This document shows positions 16,001 to 24,342 of a stretch of DNA of 64,000 nt, piece after piece (the stretch's first letter is position 1; every line of letters begins with the position of its first letter). A program made the position numbers and the translations under genes. Source of the DNA: Cellulomonas pakistanensis (GTDB lineage Bacteria > Actinomycetota > Actinomycetes > Actinomycetales > Cellulomonadaceae); assembly GCF_016862755.1 (NCBI RefSeq), contig NZ_BONO01000007.1, positions 1 to 64,000 of the forward strand, given 5' to 3'. The notes beneath the pieces are model-generated. The model made no database searches and had not been told where the DNA came from. It was given only the letters and a program-made list of their open reading frames with translations.

Positions 16001-16986
16001 CGGATCTCCTCCGACTTGCGCAGCTGCCGCACGTTGTAGATGACGATCGGGATCACCAGGACGAACAGGATCACCGCGAGCGCGGCGGACAGGCCCTGGT
16101 TGTTCTGCCGGAACGCCTGGGTGTAGAACTCGTTCGCGATCACCTGGGTGTCGAACTGCCCGCCCGTCATGGTGCGGACGATGTCGAACACCTTGAGCGT
16201 GCCGATCGCGATCGTGGTGAGGACGACGACGAGCGCCGGCCGGATCGTCGGCACCGTGATGAACCGGAACATCTTGATCCCGTGCAGGCCGTCGAGGCGC
16301 GCGGCCTCGACGATGTCGTCCGGGATGGCCTTGATCGCCGCGGACAGCACCGTCATCGCGAACCCGGTCTGGATCCAGACCATCACGACGATGAGGAACA
16401 GGGTGTTCAGCGGGGAGTTGATGAGGAACTGCTGCGGGGGCAGCCCCACCCAGACCAGCACCTGGTTGAGCAGGCCGGTCTGGTTCACGCCCGGCTGGTC
16501 CGGCTTGAACTCGTAGACGAACTTCCAGATGATCGACGCGCCGACCATCGAGATCGCCATCGGGACGAAGACCAGCGCCTTCGCCAGCTTCTCGAACCGC
16601 GTGCGGTCGACCAGGACCGCGTAGACCAGGCCGATCAGCGTGGACGCGATCGGTACGAGGATCACCCAGATCGCCGTGTTCGTGAGCACGCTCTGGAACT
16701 GGCCGCCGGTGAGCACGCGGGTGTAGTTGTCCACCCCGATGAACTCGTTCCCGCGCTTGTCGAAGAACGAGTTCCACACCGTGATGAGGGCCGGCCGCAC
16801 CAGGCCCCAGGCCAGCAGCAGCAGCGCCGGCCCGGCGAACGCGGTCGCCACCACCCAGCGCGGCACCCGCTTCGGCCTGTCGACCAGGAACAGGATCGCG
16901 CCCATCACGACCACGAACAGCGCGATCGCCAGGAACATCACCGCGAACTTCTCGCCGGTGGTGCTCGCACTCGTCAACCAACCCAT
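15997..16986 (-). CDS. Carbohydrate ABC transporter permease (MalF/AglF type)
   Basis: 329-aa permease. Helices are seen at about residues 14-35 and 46-66, then four to six more, with the EAA loop DDIVEAARLDGLHGIKMFRFITVPTI. The segment FVPMAISMVGASIIWKFVYEF is close to AglF-type alpha-glucoside permeases. GGAGGTCCAC precedes the ATG. It is separated from the binding-protein gene by a strong hairpin, which would let the lipoprotein be made in excess of the channel. Confidence 0.92.
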   Translation of the reverse strand: MGWLTSASTTGEKFAVMFLAIALFVVVMGAILFLVDRPKRVPRWVVATAFAGPALLLLAWGLVRPALITVWNSFFDKRGNEFIGVDNYTRVLTGGQFQSVLTNTAIWVILVPIASTLIGLVYAVLVDRTRFEKLAKALVFVPMAISMVGASIIWKFVYEFKPDQPGVNQTGLLNQVLVWVGLPPQQFLINSPLNTLFLIVVMVWIQTGFAMTVLSAAIKAIPDDIVEAARLDGLHGIKMFRFITVPTIRPALVVVLTTIAIGTLKVFDIVRTMTGGQFDTQVIANEFYTQAFRQNNQGLSAALAVILFVLVIPIVIYNVRQLRKSEEIR

Positions 16987-17009
16987 GTGGACCTCCTGAG
17001 CCCGGGCGA

Positions 17010-17046
17010 CCGGTCCGCCCCCGGGTGCTCCCCGGGGGCGGACCGG
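17010..17046 (-). terminator. Intercistronic hairpin between binding protein and permeases
   Basis: Perfect 16-bp stem (17010-17025 with 17031-17046) and a 5-nt loop, 22 nt after the lipoprotein stop. Such a hairpin can partly stop transcription or protect the 5' mRNA segment, giving more binding protein than permease. Confidence 0.65.
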
Positions 17047-17068
17047 CCGTCAGCCGATACGTGCGACG

Positions 17069-18460
17069 TCAGGACGCCGCGGGCCAGGACTGCTCGACCT
17101 GGTCGGTGACCTCCTCGGTGGACGCCCCCGTCAGCCAGTCGACGATGGCCGTCCAGAAGGTCCCCGCCCCGACCTCGCCGGGCATGAGGTCCGAGCCGTC
17201 GAACCGGACGACCGCGTCCTCGTCGGCCAGGATCTCCGCGGAGAGCTGGTCGAACTCGGTCGCGAGGTTCTCCGGGTCCAGGCCGTTGTTGGCGCTGACC
17301 CAGCCGCCCATCGGCGTGGTCGTGGCCTTGGTGTTGGCCCAGTCCGCCGACGCCAGGTACGTCTGGAACGCCTGCACCTCGGGACGGTCGTCGAACGCCG
17401 CCACGAACTCGCCGCCGACGAGCACCGGACGGGTGTCCGTGTCGGTGTTCGGCAGGTAGAACGCGTAGACGTCGCCGTCGGGCGCGACCTCGGTGCCCTC
17501 CGGCCACTGCGTGGCGTAGAAGTTCGCCGCGCGGTGCAGCCAGCAGGTGCCGTCGAGGATCGGGTAGCCCGCGTCCGTCCACGGCGTCGTGGCGATCGAG
17601 TCGACGCCGCCCAGGCCGGCGTTGACGTACTCGTCGTTCTTGACGATCTCGCCGGTCGTGTCCCACGCCTCGACGATCTGCGGGTCGTTGAACGGGATCT
17701 CGTGGTTGACCCACTGGTCGTAGACCTCGGGGCCGGCGGTGCGCAGCACCACGTCCTCGATGAAGTCGGTCAGCGGCCAGCCGGTCGCGTCACCGGACTC
17801 GACGCCGGCGCACCAGGGCATGGCGCCGTCGTCGACGATCTGGTCGGACAGCGCGAGCAGGTCGTCCCAGGTCTCGGGGACCTCGTAGCCCGCGTCCTCG
17901 AACATCGCCGGCGAGTACCAGACGTAGGACTTCACGTTGGAGCCCAGCGGGGCCGCGTAGAACGTGCCGTCGACGGTGCCGTACTCCTTCCACGCCGGGT
18001 TGAAGAACTCGTCGACGTTCGCGGCGGTGGCGTCGGGCGCCGGCTTGATGGCGTCCGGGAAGTCCTGGACGATCGTGCGCAGCAGGCCCGGCTGGGGCAG
18101 GTACGCGATGTCCGGCGCGTTGCCCGCCTGGATGCGGACCAGGAGCTGCGCCTCGAACTCGCGCGAGCCCTCGTACTCGACCGTGACGCCGGTGCACTCC
18201 TCGAACGGGTCGTAGGAGTCCTCCTGCGTCTGCTGCTCGGGCTCGACGATCGACGTGTAGATCGACACGCTCGTGCCCTCGAGGTCGCCGAACTCCTCGT
18301 AGGGAGCGCAGTCGATCTCGGTCGCGGCGCCGGTGTCGCCGCCGCTGTCCGTGCCCTCGTCCCCGGAGTCGCCCCCACCGGAACAGGCCGTGAGCGCGAG
18401 CGCCAGCCCGAGCCCGCCGGCCACCGCGGCGCTCGTGCCGCGACGACGGATCCTCATCAT
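17069..18460 (-). CDS. Sugar-binding lipoprotein of ABC transporter
   Basis: 463-aa extracellular solute-binding protein. The signal peptide ends in a lipobox (LALALTACSGGG), so Cys about 27 would be lipidated, followed by a Gly/Ser/Asp linker. The mature part has the family-1 pattern: VEYEGSREFEAQLLVRIQAGNAPDIAYLPQPGL near the start, then YVWYSPAMFEDAGYEVPETWDDL and WPEGTEVAPDGDVYAFYLPNTD. The length and AYLPQPG pattern suit alpha-glucoside/maltose-type binding proteins. First gene of the operon; a perfect LacI-type operator lies 65 bp before the start. Confidence 0.93.
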   Translation of the reverse strand: MMRIRRRGTSAAVAGGLGLALALTACSGGGDSGDEGTDSGGDTGAATEIDCAPYEEFGDLEGTSVSIYTSIVEPEQQTQEDSYDPFEECTGVTVEYEGSREFEAQLLVRIQAGNAPDIAYLPQPGLLRTIVQDFPDAIKPAPDATAANVDEFFNPAWKEYGTVDGTFYAAPLGSNVKSYVWYSPAMFEDAGYEVPETWDDLLALSDQIVDDGAMPWCAGVESGDATGWPLTDFIEDVVLRTAGPEVYDQWVNHEIPFNDPQIVEAWDTTGEIVKNDEYVNAGLGGVDSIATTPWTDAGYPILDGTCWLHRAANFYATQWPEGTEVAPDGDVYAFYLPNTDTDTRPVLVGGEFVAAFDDRPEVQAFQTYLASADWANTKATTTPMGGWVSANNGLDPENLATEFDQLSAEILADEDAVVRFDGSDLMPGEVGAGTFWTAIVDWLTGASTEEVTDQVEQSWPAAS

Positions 18461-18524
18461 GCGTTGCCTCCACCTCGTCGTGGTTGCTCAGGCCGAGGCA
18501 GGACGCCTCGGTGCGTGGGCTATA

Positions 18525-18538
18525 TGCAAGCGTTTACA
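18525..18538. promoter_or_regulatory. LacI-family operator TGCAAGCGTTTACA
   Basis: The site fits the palindromic LacI/GalR consensus TGNAANCGNTTNCA exactly. It lies 65 bp before the binding-protein gene and contains the stop codon of the lacI gene just upstream. The adjacent LacI protein is the likely binder. Confidence 0.75.
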
Positions 18539-19586
18539 TGGCTGGCGCACAACCACCTGACGGGTTCCGACTTGTCACGATTTGGTCACGTGGGAGTGCA
18601 GTCGACCCGCGCTCGACCAGCGCGGTCGGGAACAGCACCTCGTCCGGGACCGGCGCGCCGGTGATCATCTCGAGCAGCATCGAGGCCGCGGTCACCCCCT
18701 GCTCCTGCGCGCTCTGCACCATCGTGGTCAGCCCGAGGTGCTCGCCCATGTCGTGCCCGTCGACCCCGACCACCGACACGTCCTCGGGCACCCGCAGCCC
18801 CCGGTCCCGCAGCGCGAGCAGGGCGCCCATCGCCATCTCGTCCGAGGCCGCGAACACCGCGGTCACGTCCGGGCGGCGGTCGAGCAGCCCGTGGGTCGAC
18901 GCGCGCCCGCCCCGCACGTCGAAGTGCCCGTGCACCTCGAGCCCGTCGGTCGGCAGCCCCCGGGACGCCAGCTCGAGGCGCCAGCCCTCCGCCCGGCGCA
19001 CCGCCGGGGACCACGGGAGGGTGTCGTCCGGCTGGCCCGACAGGTGCGCGATCACCCGGTGCCCGAGGTCGGCGAGGTGCGCGACCGCACGCCGGGCGGT
19101 CGCCACGTCGTCGAGGCCGACCGTGACGTGCCCGGGCGCGCCGGCGCCGACGAACACCAGCGGGTAGCCGAGCTGCTCCAGCAGCGCGACCTCCTCCGCC
19201 TCCAGCGGCAGCCCGACCACCAGCACGCCGTCCACCCGCCGCCGCAGCACGTCCGGGTCGAGGCGCAGCCGCCGGACCTCCCGGGACACCTCGAACGTGT
19301 AGAGCAGCGCGTCGAAGTCCTCGACCCGCAGGGCGCGCTCGGCCCCCTCGATCACGTTGGCGAAGAACCAGTGCGCCACCCAGGGCGTGATCAGCCCGAT
19401 CGTCCGGGTGCGCCCGCTGGCCAGCGACGCGGCGGACGGCGACGGCACGTAGCCGAGCTCCTCGGCGGCGCGCCGGACGCGCTCGCGCGTGGCGGCCGTG
19501 ACGTTCGGCAGGCCGCGCAGGGCGCGCGACACGGTCGCGGTGGACACCCCGGCAGCCCGGGCCACGTCGACGATGCCGTGCGCCAT
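18534..19586 (-). CDS. LacI-family transcriptional repressor of the sugar ABC operon
   Basis: 350 aa. The HTH and hinge are clear at the N-terminus (IVDVARAAGVSTATVSRALRG, then VRRAAEELGYVPSPSAASLASG). The rest is the periplasmic-binding-protein-like sensor, with AVFAASDEMAMGALLALRDRG, VPEDVSVVGVDGHD and the usual TALVERGST near the end. The ATG at 19586 gives the standard HTH position. It is transcribed in the same direction as the ABC operon it most likely represses, and its TAA lies inside that operon's operator. An upstream GGGAGCGCTACC site may mediate autoregulation. Confidence 0.92.
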   Translation of the reverse strand: MAHGIVDVARAAGVSTATVSRALRGLPNVTAATRERVRRAAEELGYVPSPSAASLASGRTRTIGLITPWVAHWFFANVIEGAERALRVEDFDALLYTFEVSREVRRLRLDPDVLRRRVDGVLVVGLPLEAEEVALLEQLGYPLVFVGAGAPGHVTVGLDDVATARRAVAHLADLGHRVIAHLSGQPDDTLPWSPAVRRAEGWRLELASRGLPTDGLEVHGHFDVRGGRASTHGLLDRRPDVTAVFAASDEMAMGALLALRDRGLRVPEDVSVVGVDGHDMGEHLGLTTMVQSAQEQGVTAASMLLEMITGAPVPDEVLFPTALVERGSTALPRDQIVTSRNPSGGCAPAM

Positions 19587-19646
19587 GGCGGGGATTGTGC
19601 TCTCCGGCGGCGGGCCGGGTCCACCCTGTCGGGCGACCGGCGGGCG

Positions 19647-19660
19647 TGGGAGCGCTACCG
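19647..19660. promoter_or_regulatory. Possible second LacI-type operator before lacI
   Basis: TGGGAGCGCTACCG is close to the TGGGAGCGCTCCCA-type operators of actinobacterial LacI proteins such as CebR. It lies 61 bp before the lacI ATG. The right half is imperfect, so the call is tentative. Confidence 0.4.
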
Positions 19661-19723
19661 CTCTCCCGCCGGTGGCGGCACCGGGCGCGCGGCGCCGCGG
19701 CCCCGGCGGTCGCGCGGCCCGCG

Positions 19724-20545
19724 TCAGGCCGGGGCGTGCCCGATGCTGCGCAGCACCGCGACGGCGCCGTCGTCCTCGATCGTCCCGGTGACCTCGTCCG
19801 CCGCGAGCCGCACGAACTCCGGCGCGTGCCCCATCGCCACGCCGCGCGCCGCCCAGCGGAGCATCTCCACGTCGTTGCCGCCGTCGCCGACGGCCACCGT
19901 CGCGAACGGCTCGACGCCGAGCACCCGGCGCAGCTCCTCCAGCGCGCTGGCCTTCGAGACGCCGCCCGGCGTCAGGTCGAGCCACGCGCTCCAGCCCACC
20001 GCGTAGGACACCTGGTGCAGGCCGACCCGCTCGACGAGCTCGCGGAACTCCTCCGGCGTGCTGCCGGGGTCCCGCACGACGACGCGGGTGGCCGGCTGCG
20101 CGACGAGCTCGTCGAACGGCAGGACCTGCTGGTCGCCGGTGAGCTCGTGGTCCGGGAACGGCCGGGACACCCGGAACCCGTGCCCGAGGTCCTCGACCGC
20201 GAACAGCGCGTCCGGGAGCTCGGCCTGCAGCACGCGCAGGGCGGGCTCGGGGTCGAACGTCGTGATGCTGGTGACCTCGTAGCCGCCGGGCAGCCCCGCG
20301 TCCAGGCGGGCCGTGACCGCGCCGTTCGAGCACACGACCCAGCCGGTCGTCAGCCCGAGGTCGACGGCCACCGGGACGGCGCTGCGCACGCCGCGGCCGG
20401 TCGCCAGCACCACGTGGGCGCCGGCGTCGCGCACGCCGGTCACGGCCTCGCGCACCGCGGGGCTCAGCGCCCCGTCGTAGGTCAGGAGCGTGCCGTCGAC
20501 GTCCAGGGCGACGAGCGTGCCGGCCGCGGTGCGCGGGTGGGTCAT
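19724..20545 (-). CDS. HAD-superfamily hydrolase, Cof type
   Basis: 273-aa phosphatase of the Cof/type IIB HAD group. Motif I is [15 protein letters not shown] (about 11-25), motif [10 protein letters not shown], motif III a Lys in [17 protein letters not shown], and motif [15 protein letters not shown]. The cap domain sits between II and III as in other Cof proteins, which hydrolyse various sugar phosphates and flavin phosphates. Its ATG overlaps the serS stop (ATGA), so it is translated after serS. Substrate unknown. Confidence 0.92.
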   Translation of the reverse strand: MTHPRTAAGTLVALDVDGTLLTYDGALSPAVREAVTGVRDAGAHVVLATGRGVRSAVPVAVDLGLTTGWVVCSNGAVTARLDAGLPGGYEVTSITTFDPEPALRVLQAELPDALFAVEDLGHGFRVSRPFPDHELTGDQQVLPFDELVAQPATRVVVRDPGSTPEEFRELVERVGLHQVSYAVGWSAWLDLTPGGVSKASALEELRRVLGVEPFATVAVGDGGNDVEMLRWAARGVAMGHAPEFVRLAADEVTGTIEDDGAVAVLRSIGHAPA

Positions 20546-21837
20546 CGCGACGCGCCCCCCGCCGGCTCCAGGACCTCGAGCCCGCCCAGGTACGGCCGCA
20601 GGCCCTCCGGGACCCGCACCGACCCGTCGGCCTGCTGGTGGTTCTCCAGGATCGCGACGATCCACCGGGTCGTCGCCAGCGTGCCGTTCAGCGTCGCGAC
20701 CGGCCGGACCTCGCCCTCGGCCGTGCGCTCCCGGACGCCGAGGCGGCGGGCCTGGAACGTCGTGCAGTTCGAGGTCGAGGTGAGCTCGAGGTAGCGCTGC
20801 TGGCTCGGCAGCCACGCCTCGCAGTCGAACTTGCGCGCGGCGCTGGAACCGAGGTCGCCGGCCGCGGTGTCGATGACCCGGTACGGCAGGCCCACGAGCT
20901 GGAGCATCTGCTCCTCCCAGCCGAGGATCCGGCGGTGCTCGTCCGCGGCGTCCTCGACGGTCGTGTACGAGAACGCCTCGACCTTGTGGAACTGGTGGAC
21001 CCGGATGATGCCGCGGGTGTCCTTGCCGTACGACCCGGCCTCGCGGCGGTAGCAGGCCGACCAGCCGGCGTACCGCAGCGGGCCGCCCGACAGGTCGAGG
21101 ATCTCGCCCGAGTGGTAGCCGGCCAGCGCGACCTCGGAGGTGCCGACCAGGTACAGGTCGTCGGCCTCCAGGCGGTAGATCTCGTCGGCGTGCGCGCCGA
21201 GGAACCCGGTGCCGGCCATGACCTCGGGCTTGACGAGCGTCGGCGTGATGACCGGCGTGAAGCCCGCCTGCAGCGCCAGGTCGACCGCCGCGTTCAGCAG
21301 CGCCAGCTCCAGCCGGGCGCCGATGCCGGTCAGGTAGTAGAACCGCGCGCCGGACACCTTCGCCCCGCGCTCGGTGTCGATCGCCCGCAGGCCCTCGCCC
21401 AGCTCCAGGTGGTCGCGGACGGCGAACTCCGCGCCGTACTCGGCGGCGAAGTCGCGCGGCGTGCCCTCGTGCCGCAGCACCACGTAGTCGTCCTCGCCGC
21501 CCGCGGGGACGCCGTCCTCGACGACGTTGCCGATCCGGCGGGCCAGCTCGGTCGCGAGCTCGTCGGCGGCGTCGGCGTCCGCCTGCAGCGCCTTGACCTG
21601 CTCCGCGAGCTGCTTGGCGTGCGCGAGCAGGGCCTGCTTCTCCTCGCCCTGCGCGGACGCGACCTTCTTGCCGAGCGCCTTCTGCTCCGCGCGGAGGCTC
21701 TCGAAGTCGGTGAGCGCGGCGCGGCGCCGGGCGTCCGCGTCGAGCACCTGGTCCACCAGCGCCGGGTCGTCGCCGCGGGCCACCTGGCTCGCGCGCACGA
21801 CGTCCGGGTCCTGGCGCAGCAGCTTGAGATCGATCAC
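20542..21837 (-). CDS. serS: Seryl-tRNA synthetase
   Basis: 431-aa class II synthetase that charges both tRNA-Ser species. The N-terminus [22 protein letters not shown] leads into the antiparallel coiled-coil arm (about 30-105). Motif 2 is [26 protein letters not shown] and motif 3 includes [17 protein letters not shown]. The GTG at 21837 gives the conserved IDLKLLR start, so longer upstream readings are unlikely. Both tRNA genes found in this window are serine tRNAs, but neither is adjacent. Confidence 0.97.
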   Translation of the reverse strand: MIDLKLLRQDPDVVRASQVARGDDPALVDQVLDADARRRAALTDFESLRAEQKALGKKVASAQGEEKQALLAHAKQLAEQVKALQADADAADELATELARRIGNVVEDGVPAGGEDDYVVLRHEGTPRDFAAEYGAEFAVRDHLELGEGLRAIDTERGAKVSGARFYYLTGIGARLELALLNAAVDLALQAGFTPVITPTLVKPEVMAGTGFLGAHADEIYRLEADDLYLVGTSEVALAGYHSGEILDLSGGPLRYAGWSACYRREAGSYGKDTRGIIRVHQFHKVEAFSYTTVEDAADEHRRILGWEEQMLQLVGLPYRVIDTAAGDLGSSAARKFDCEAWLPSQQRYLELTSTSNCTTFQARRLGVRERTAEGEVRPVATLNGTLATTRWIVAILENHQQADGSVRVPEGLRPYLGGLEVLEPAGGASR

Positions 21838-21898
21838 GCCGCCGAGCCTACCGACCGCCACCGCGGGGGGCCGCCGCGGGCCCGCCGCGTCGGCCGCG

Positions 21899-21969
21899 CC
21901 GAACGGGTACCGGACACGTCGAACGGGCATCCCGTGGGTACCCGCTCGACGTGTCGAGTACCCACTCGG
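21899..21969. repeat. Imperfect 29-bp inverted repeat in serS/dagK divergent region
   Basis: Arms 21899-21927 and 21941-21969 pair at 24 of 29 positions around a 13-nt loop. It sits upstream of both serS and the divergent diacylglycerol kinase gene. No T-box specifier or NGGTGG-like antiterminator sequence was seen, so a tRNA-sensing leader is not supported. Confidence 0.6.
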
Positions 21970-22024
21970 CGACGCGGCCGCCCGGACGTGGGCAGCACGC
22001 GGCGTTCACCCGTAGATTCCTCGC

Positions 22025-23197
22025 ATGACCTGGGAGGGGTGGCTGGCCGTCGTCGCCGTCGTGGTGGCGGTCGCCGCCCTCGTGCTGGCGGCGACCGCGT
22101 GGCGCGCCACCGCCGCCGAGCGGCACGCCCGGCGCGCCGGGCAGATCCTCGGCACCGCGGCGAGCCACCACGTCTCGGTCACCACGCCCGCGCAGCCCGA
22201 GCCGCACCGACCGCTGGTCGCGTTCGTGGCGAACCCGTCCAAGCCGGGCGTCCCGGACCTCCGGGCGACCGTGCGCCGCGCGTGCGCCGAGCAGTACCTG
22301 CCCGAGCCGCTGTGGCTCGAGACCACGCCCGAGGACCCGGGCATCGGGCAGGCGAGAGACGCCGTGGCGCGCGGCGCGGACATCGTCGTGGCCCTCGGCG
22401 GCGACGGCACCGTGCGTGCGGTCGCCGAGGCGCTGGTCGGCACGGGCGTCCCGATGGGCCTGGTCCCGGTCGGCACGGGCAACCTGCTGGCCCGGAACCT
22501 CGACATCCCGATCGGCGACCCGCTCGCCGCGCTCCAGATCGCCCTCGACGGCACCGACCGGACCATCGACGTCGGCTGGCTCCGCGTGCTGCGGTCCGAG
22601 TCGGACGTCGACGACGACATCGCCGAGGCGGCCGACGACCTGCCCGCCGACACCGACGTGCCGCGCGACCACATCTTCCTGGTGATCGCGGGGATCGGGT
22701 TCGACGCGGCGATGGTCGCGGACACCGACGACCAGCTCAAGGCCCGGGTCGGCTGGGTCGCGTACTTCGTCTCCGGGATCAGGCACCTGCACGGCCGGCG
22801 GCTGCGCACCACGGTCCGCCTGGACGACGCCCCGGGCGCGCCGGCGCGGGTGCGCAGCCTGCTGATCGGCAACTGCGGCCGGCTGCCCGGCGGGATCACC
22901 CTGCTGCCGGACGCCGAGCTGGACGACGGCTGGCTGGACGTCGCGGCGATCGACACCCGCGGCGGCGTCGCGGGCTGGGCGCAGCTGTTCGGCGAGGTCG
23001 TGCTGCAGGGCGTCGGCGTGCGCAGCCAGCTGCCCGCGAAGATCGGCCGGATCGACCACGCCCGCGCCCGCGAGGTGCACGTGGCGGTCCCCGGCGGCGA
23101 GTGGGTGCAGGTCGACGGGGACGTGATCGGCCAGGTCACGGAGCTGTCCGCGCGGGTCGACCCCGGCGCGCTGGTCGTCCGCGTCGCCCGGGCCTGA
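22025..23197 (+). CDS. Membrane-anchored diacylglycerol kinase-family lipid kinase
   Basis: 390 aa. An N-terminal helix (WLAVVAVVVAVAALVLAATAW) anchors the protein. The DAGK catalytic domain follows with VAFVANPSKPG, the nucleotide motif IVVALGGDGTVRAVAEALVGTG (about 120-140) and GLVPVGTGNLLARNL, then the second lobe with GIGFDAAMV and PGGEWVQVDGD near the end. Members phosphorylate diacylglycerol or other lipids. ATG at 22025 lies 6 nt after TAGATT (22013-22018), so the transcript is probably leaderless. Confidence 0.92.
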   Translation: MTWEGWLAVVAVVVAVAALVLAATAWRATAAERHARRAGQILGTAASHHVSVTTPAQPEPHRPLVAFVANPSKPGVPDLRATVRRACAEQYLPEPLWLETTPEDPGIGQARDAVARGADIVVALGGDGTVRAVAEALVGTGVPMGLVPVGTGNLLARNLDIPIGDPLAALQIALDGTDRTIDVGWLRVLRSESDVDDDIAEAADDLPADTDVPRDHIFLVIAGIGFDAAMVADTDDQLKARVGWVAYFVSGIRHLHGRRLRTTVRLDDAPGAPARVRSLLIGNCGRLPGGITLLPDAELDDGWLDVAAIDTRGGVAGWAQLFGEVVLQGVGVRSQLPAKIGRIDHARAREVHVAVPGGEWVQVDGDVIGQVTELSARVDPGALVVRVARA

Positions 23198-23223
23198 CCC
23201 GCCCGGGGCCGAGCGCCGGGCGC

Positions 23224-24186
23224 TCAGACCGACGCGCCCCCGCGCACGGACCGCAGCCAGTCCCGCGCGGCCAGGAAGTCCGCGTCGGCGGTGCCGATGT
23301 GCACGTCCGCCGCGCGACGGTCCGCCCGCGGGTAGGAGCCGAGGTACCGCACGTGCGGGCACACCCGGTGCAGGCCCATGAACGCCTCCCCCATCCGCTC
23401 CTCGGTGATGTGCCCCTCGGCGTCCATCGAGAACGAGTACCGGCCGAGCGAGTCGCCGATGGGCCGGGACTCGATGCGGGACAGGTTCACGCCTCGGGCC
23501 GCGAACTGCTCGAGCATGGTGAGCAGCGCGCCGGCCTCGTTCGAGGGCAGGTGCACGACGAGCGTGGTCTTGTCGGCCCCGGTGGGCGGCGGCACCGGCC
23601 CGGGACGCCCGACCACGACGAACCGCGTGACCGCCTCCGGGTTGTCCGCGACGCCCTCCGCCAGCACGCGGTCGGCGAGCCCGTAGTGCGCGGGCGCGGC
23701 AGGCGGCACCAGCGCGGCGTCGAACCCGAGCGCGTCGCCGTCCGCGCCCGCGCCGGCGTCCGCGAGCAGCGCCGCCGGGGCGGTGTTCGACGTCGCGACC
23801 ACGTGCACGGCGCCCGGCACGTGCGCGCCCAGCCACCGCCGGCACTGCACCCACGCGTGCGGGTGCGCCGCCACCCGGCGCACGTCCGCGAGCGCCACGC
23901 CCGGACGGCCCACCAGGGTGAACCCGACGGGCACCAGCACCTCGCGCTGCAGCACGAGCGGGTCGCCGACGGCGAGCGCGTCGAGCGTCGCGGTGACGCC
24001 GCCCTCGATCGTGCTCTCGATCGCCACGACGGCGTGGTCCGCGACGCCCGCCCGCACCGCCTCGATCGCGCTGACCACGTCGGTCTGCGGGAGGTACTCC
24101 GCGTCGTCGGGCGACACCACCTGCCGCAGCGCCACCTCGGTGAAGGTGCCCGCCGGACCGAGGTAGGCGTAGCGGGGACGCGGCAT
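23224..24186 (-). CDS. pheA: Prephenate dehydratase
   Basis: 320-aa monofunctional enzyme converting prephenate to phenylpyruvate in phenylalanine synthesis. It begins YAYLGPAGTFTEVALRQV, has AIESTIEGGVTATLDAL and the catalytic T-R-F motif (AVTRFVVVG), then an ACT regulatory domain (VVHLPSNEAGALLTMLEQFAARGVNLSRIESRPIG) that normally binds Phe. ATG at 24186 has AGGAGGT 4 nt upstream. It converges on the diacylglycerol kinase gene. Confidence 0.95.
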   Translation of the reverse strand: MPRPRYAYLGPAGTFTEVALRQVVSPDDAEYLPQTDVVSAIEAVRAGVADHAVVAIESTIEGGVTATLDALAVGDPLVLQREVLVPVGFTLVGRPGVALADVRRVAAHPHAWVQCRRWLGAHVPGAVHVVATSNTAPAALLADAGAGADGDALGFDAALVPPAAPAHYGLADRVLAEGVADNPEAVTRFVVVGRPGPVPPPTGADKTTLVVHLPSNEAGALLTMLEQFAARGVNLSRIESRPIGDSLGRYSFSMDAEGHITEERMGEAFMGLHRVCPHVRYLGSYPRADRRAADVHIGTADADFLAARDWLRSVRGGASV

Positions 24187-24342
24187 CGGGACCTCCTGGG
24201 ACGAGCGCGCGGGCGGGTCGCACGGGCGCGTGTGGCCGGGGCGTGCGCACCCTGTGCGGCGCGGGTGCACGTGCGGTGTCGTGGTGCGGGCGGCGTCCGC
24301 GGGCGACGCTGCCCGACACTAGTCCGCCCGTACGCTGGGCCG

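Noticed and set aside
21837..22025. T-box or serine-sensing leader upstream of serS
   Set aside because: A long stem exists, but no specifier loop, AGRA/AG-bulge or antiterminator sequence was found.
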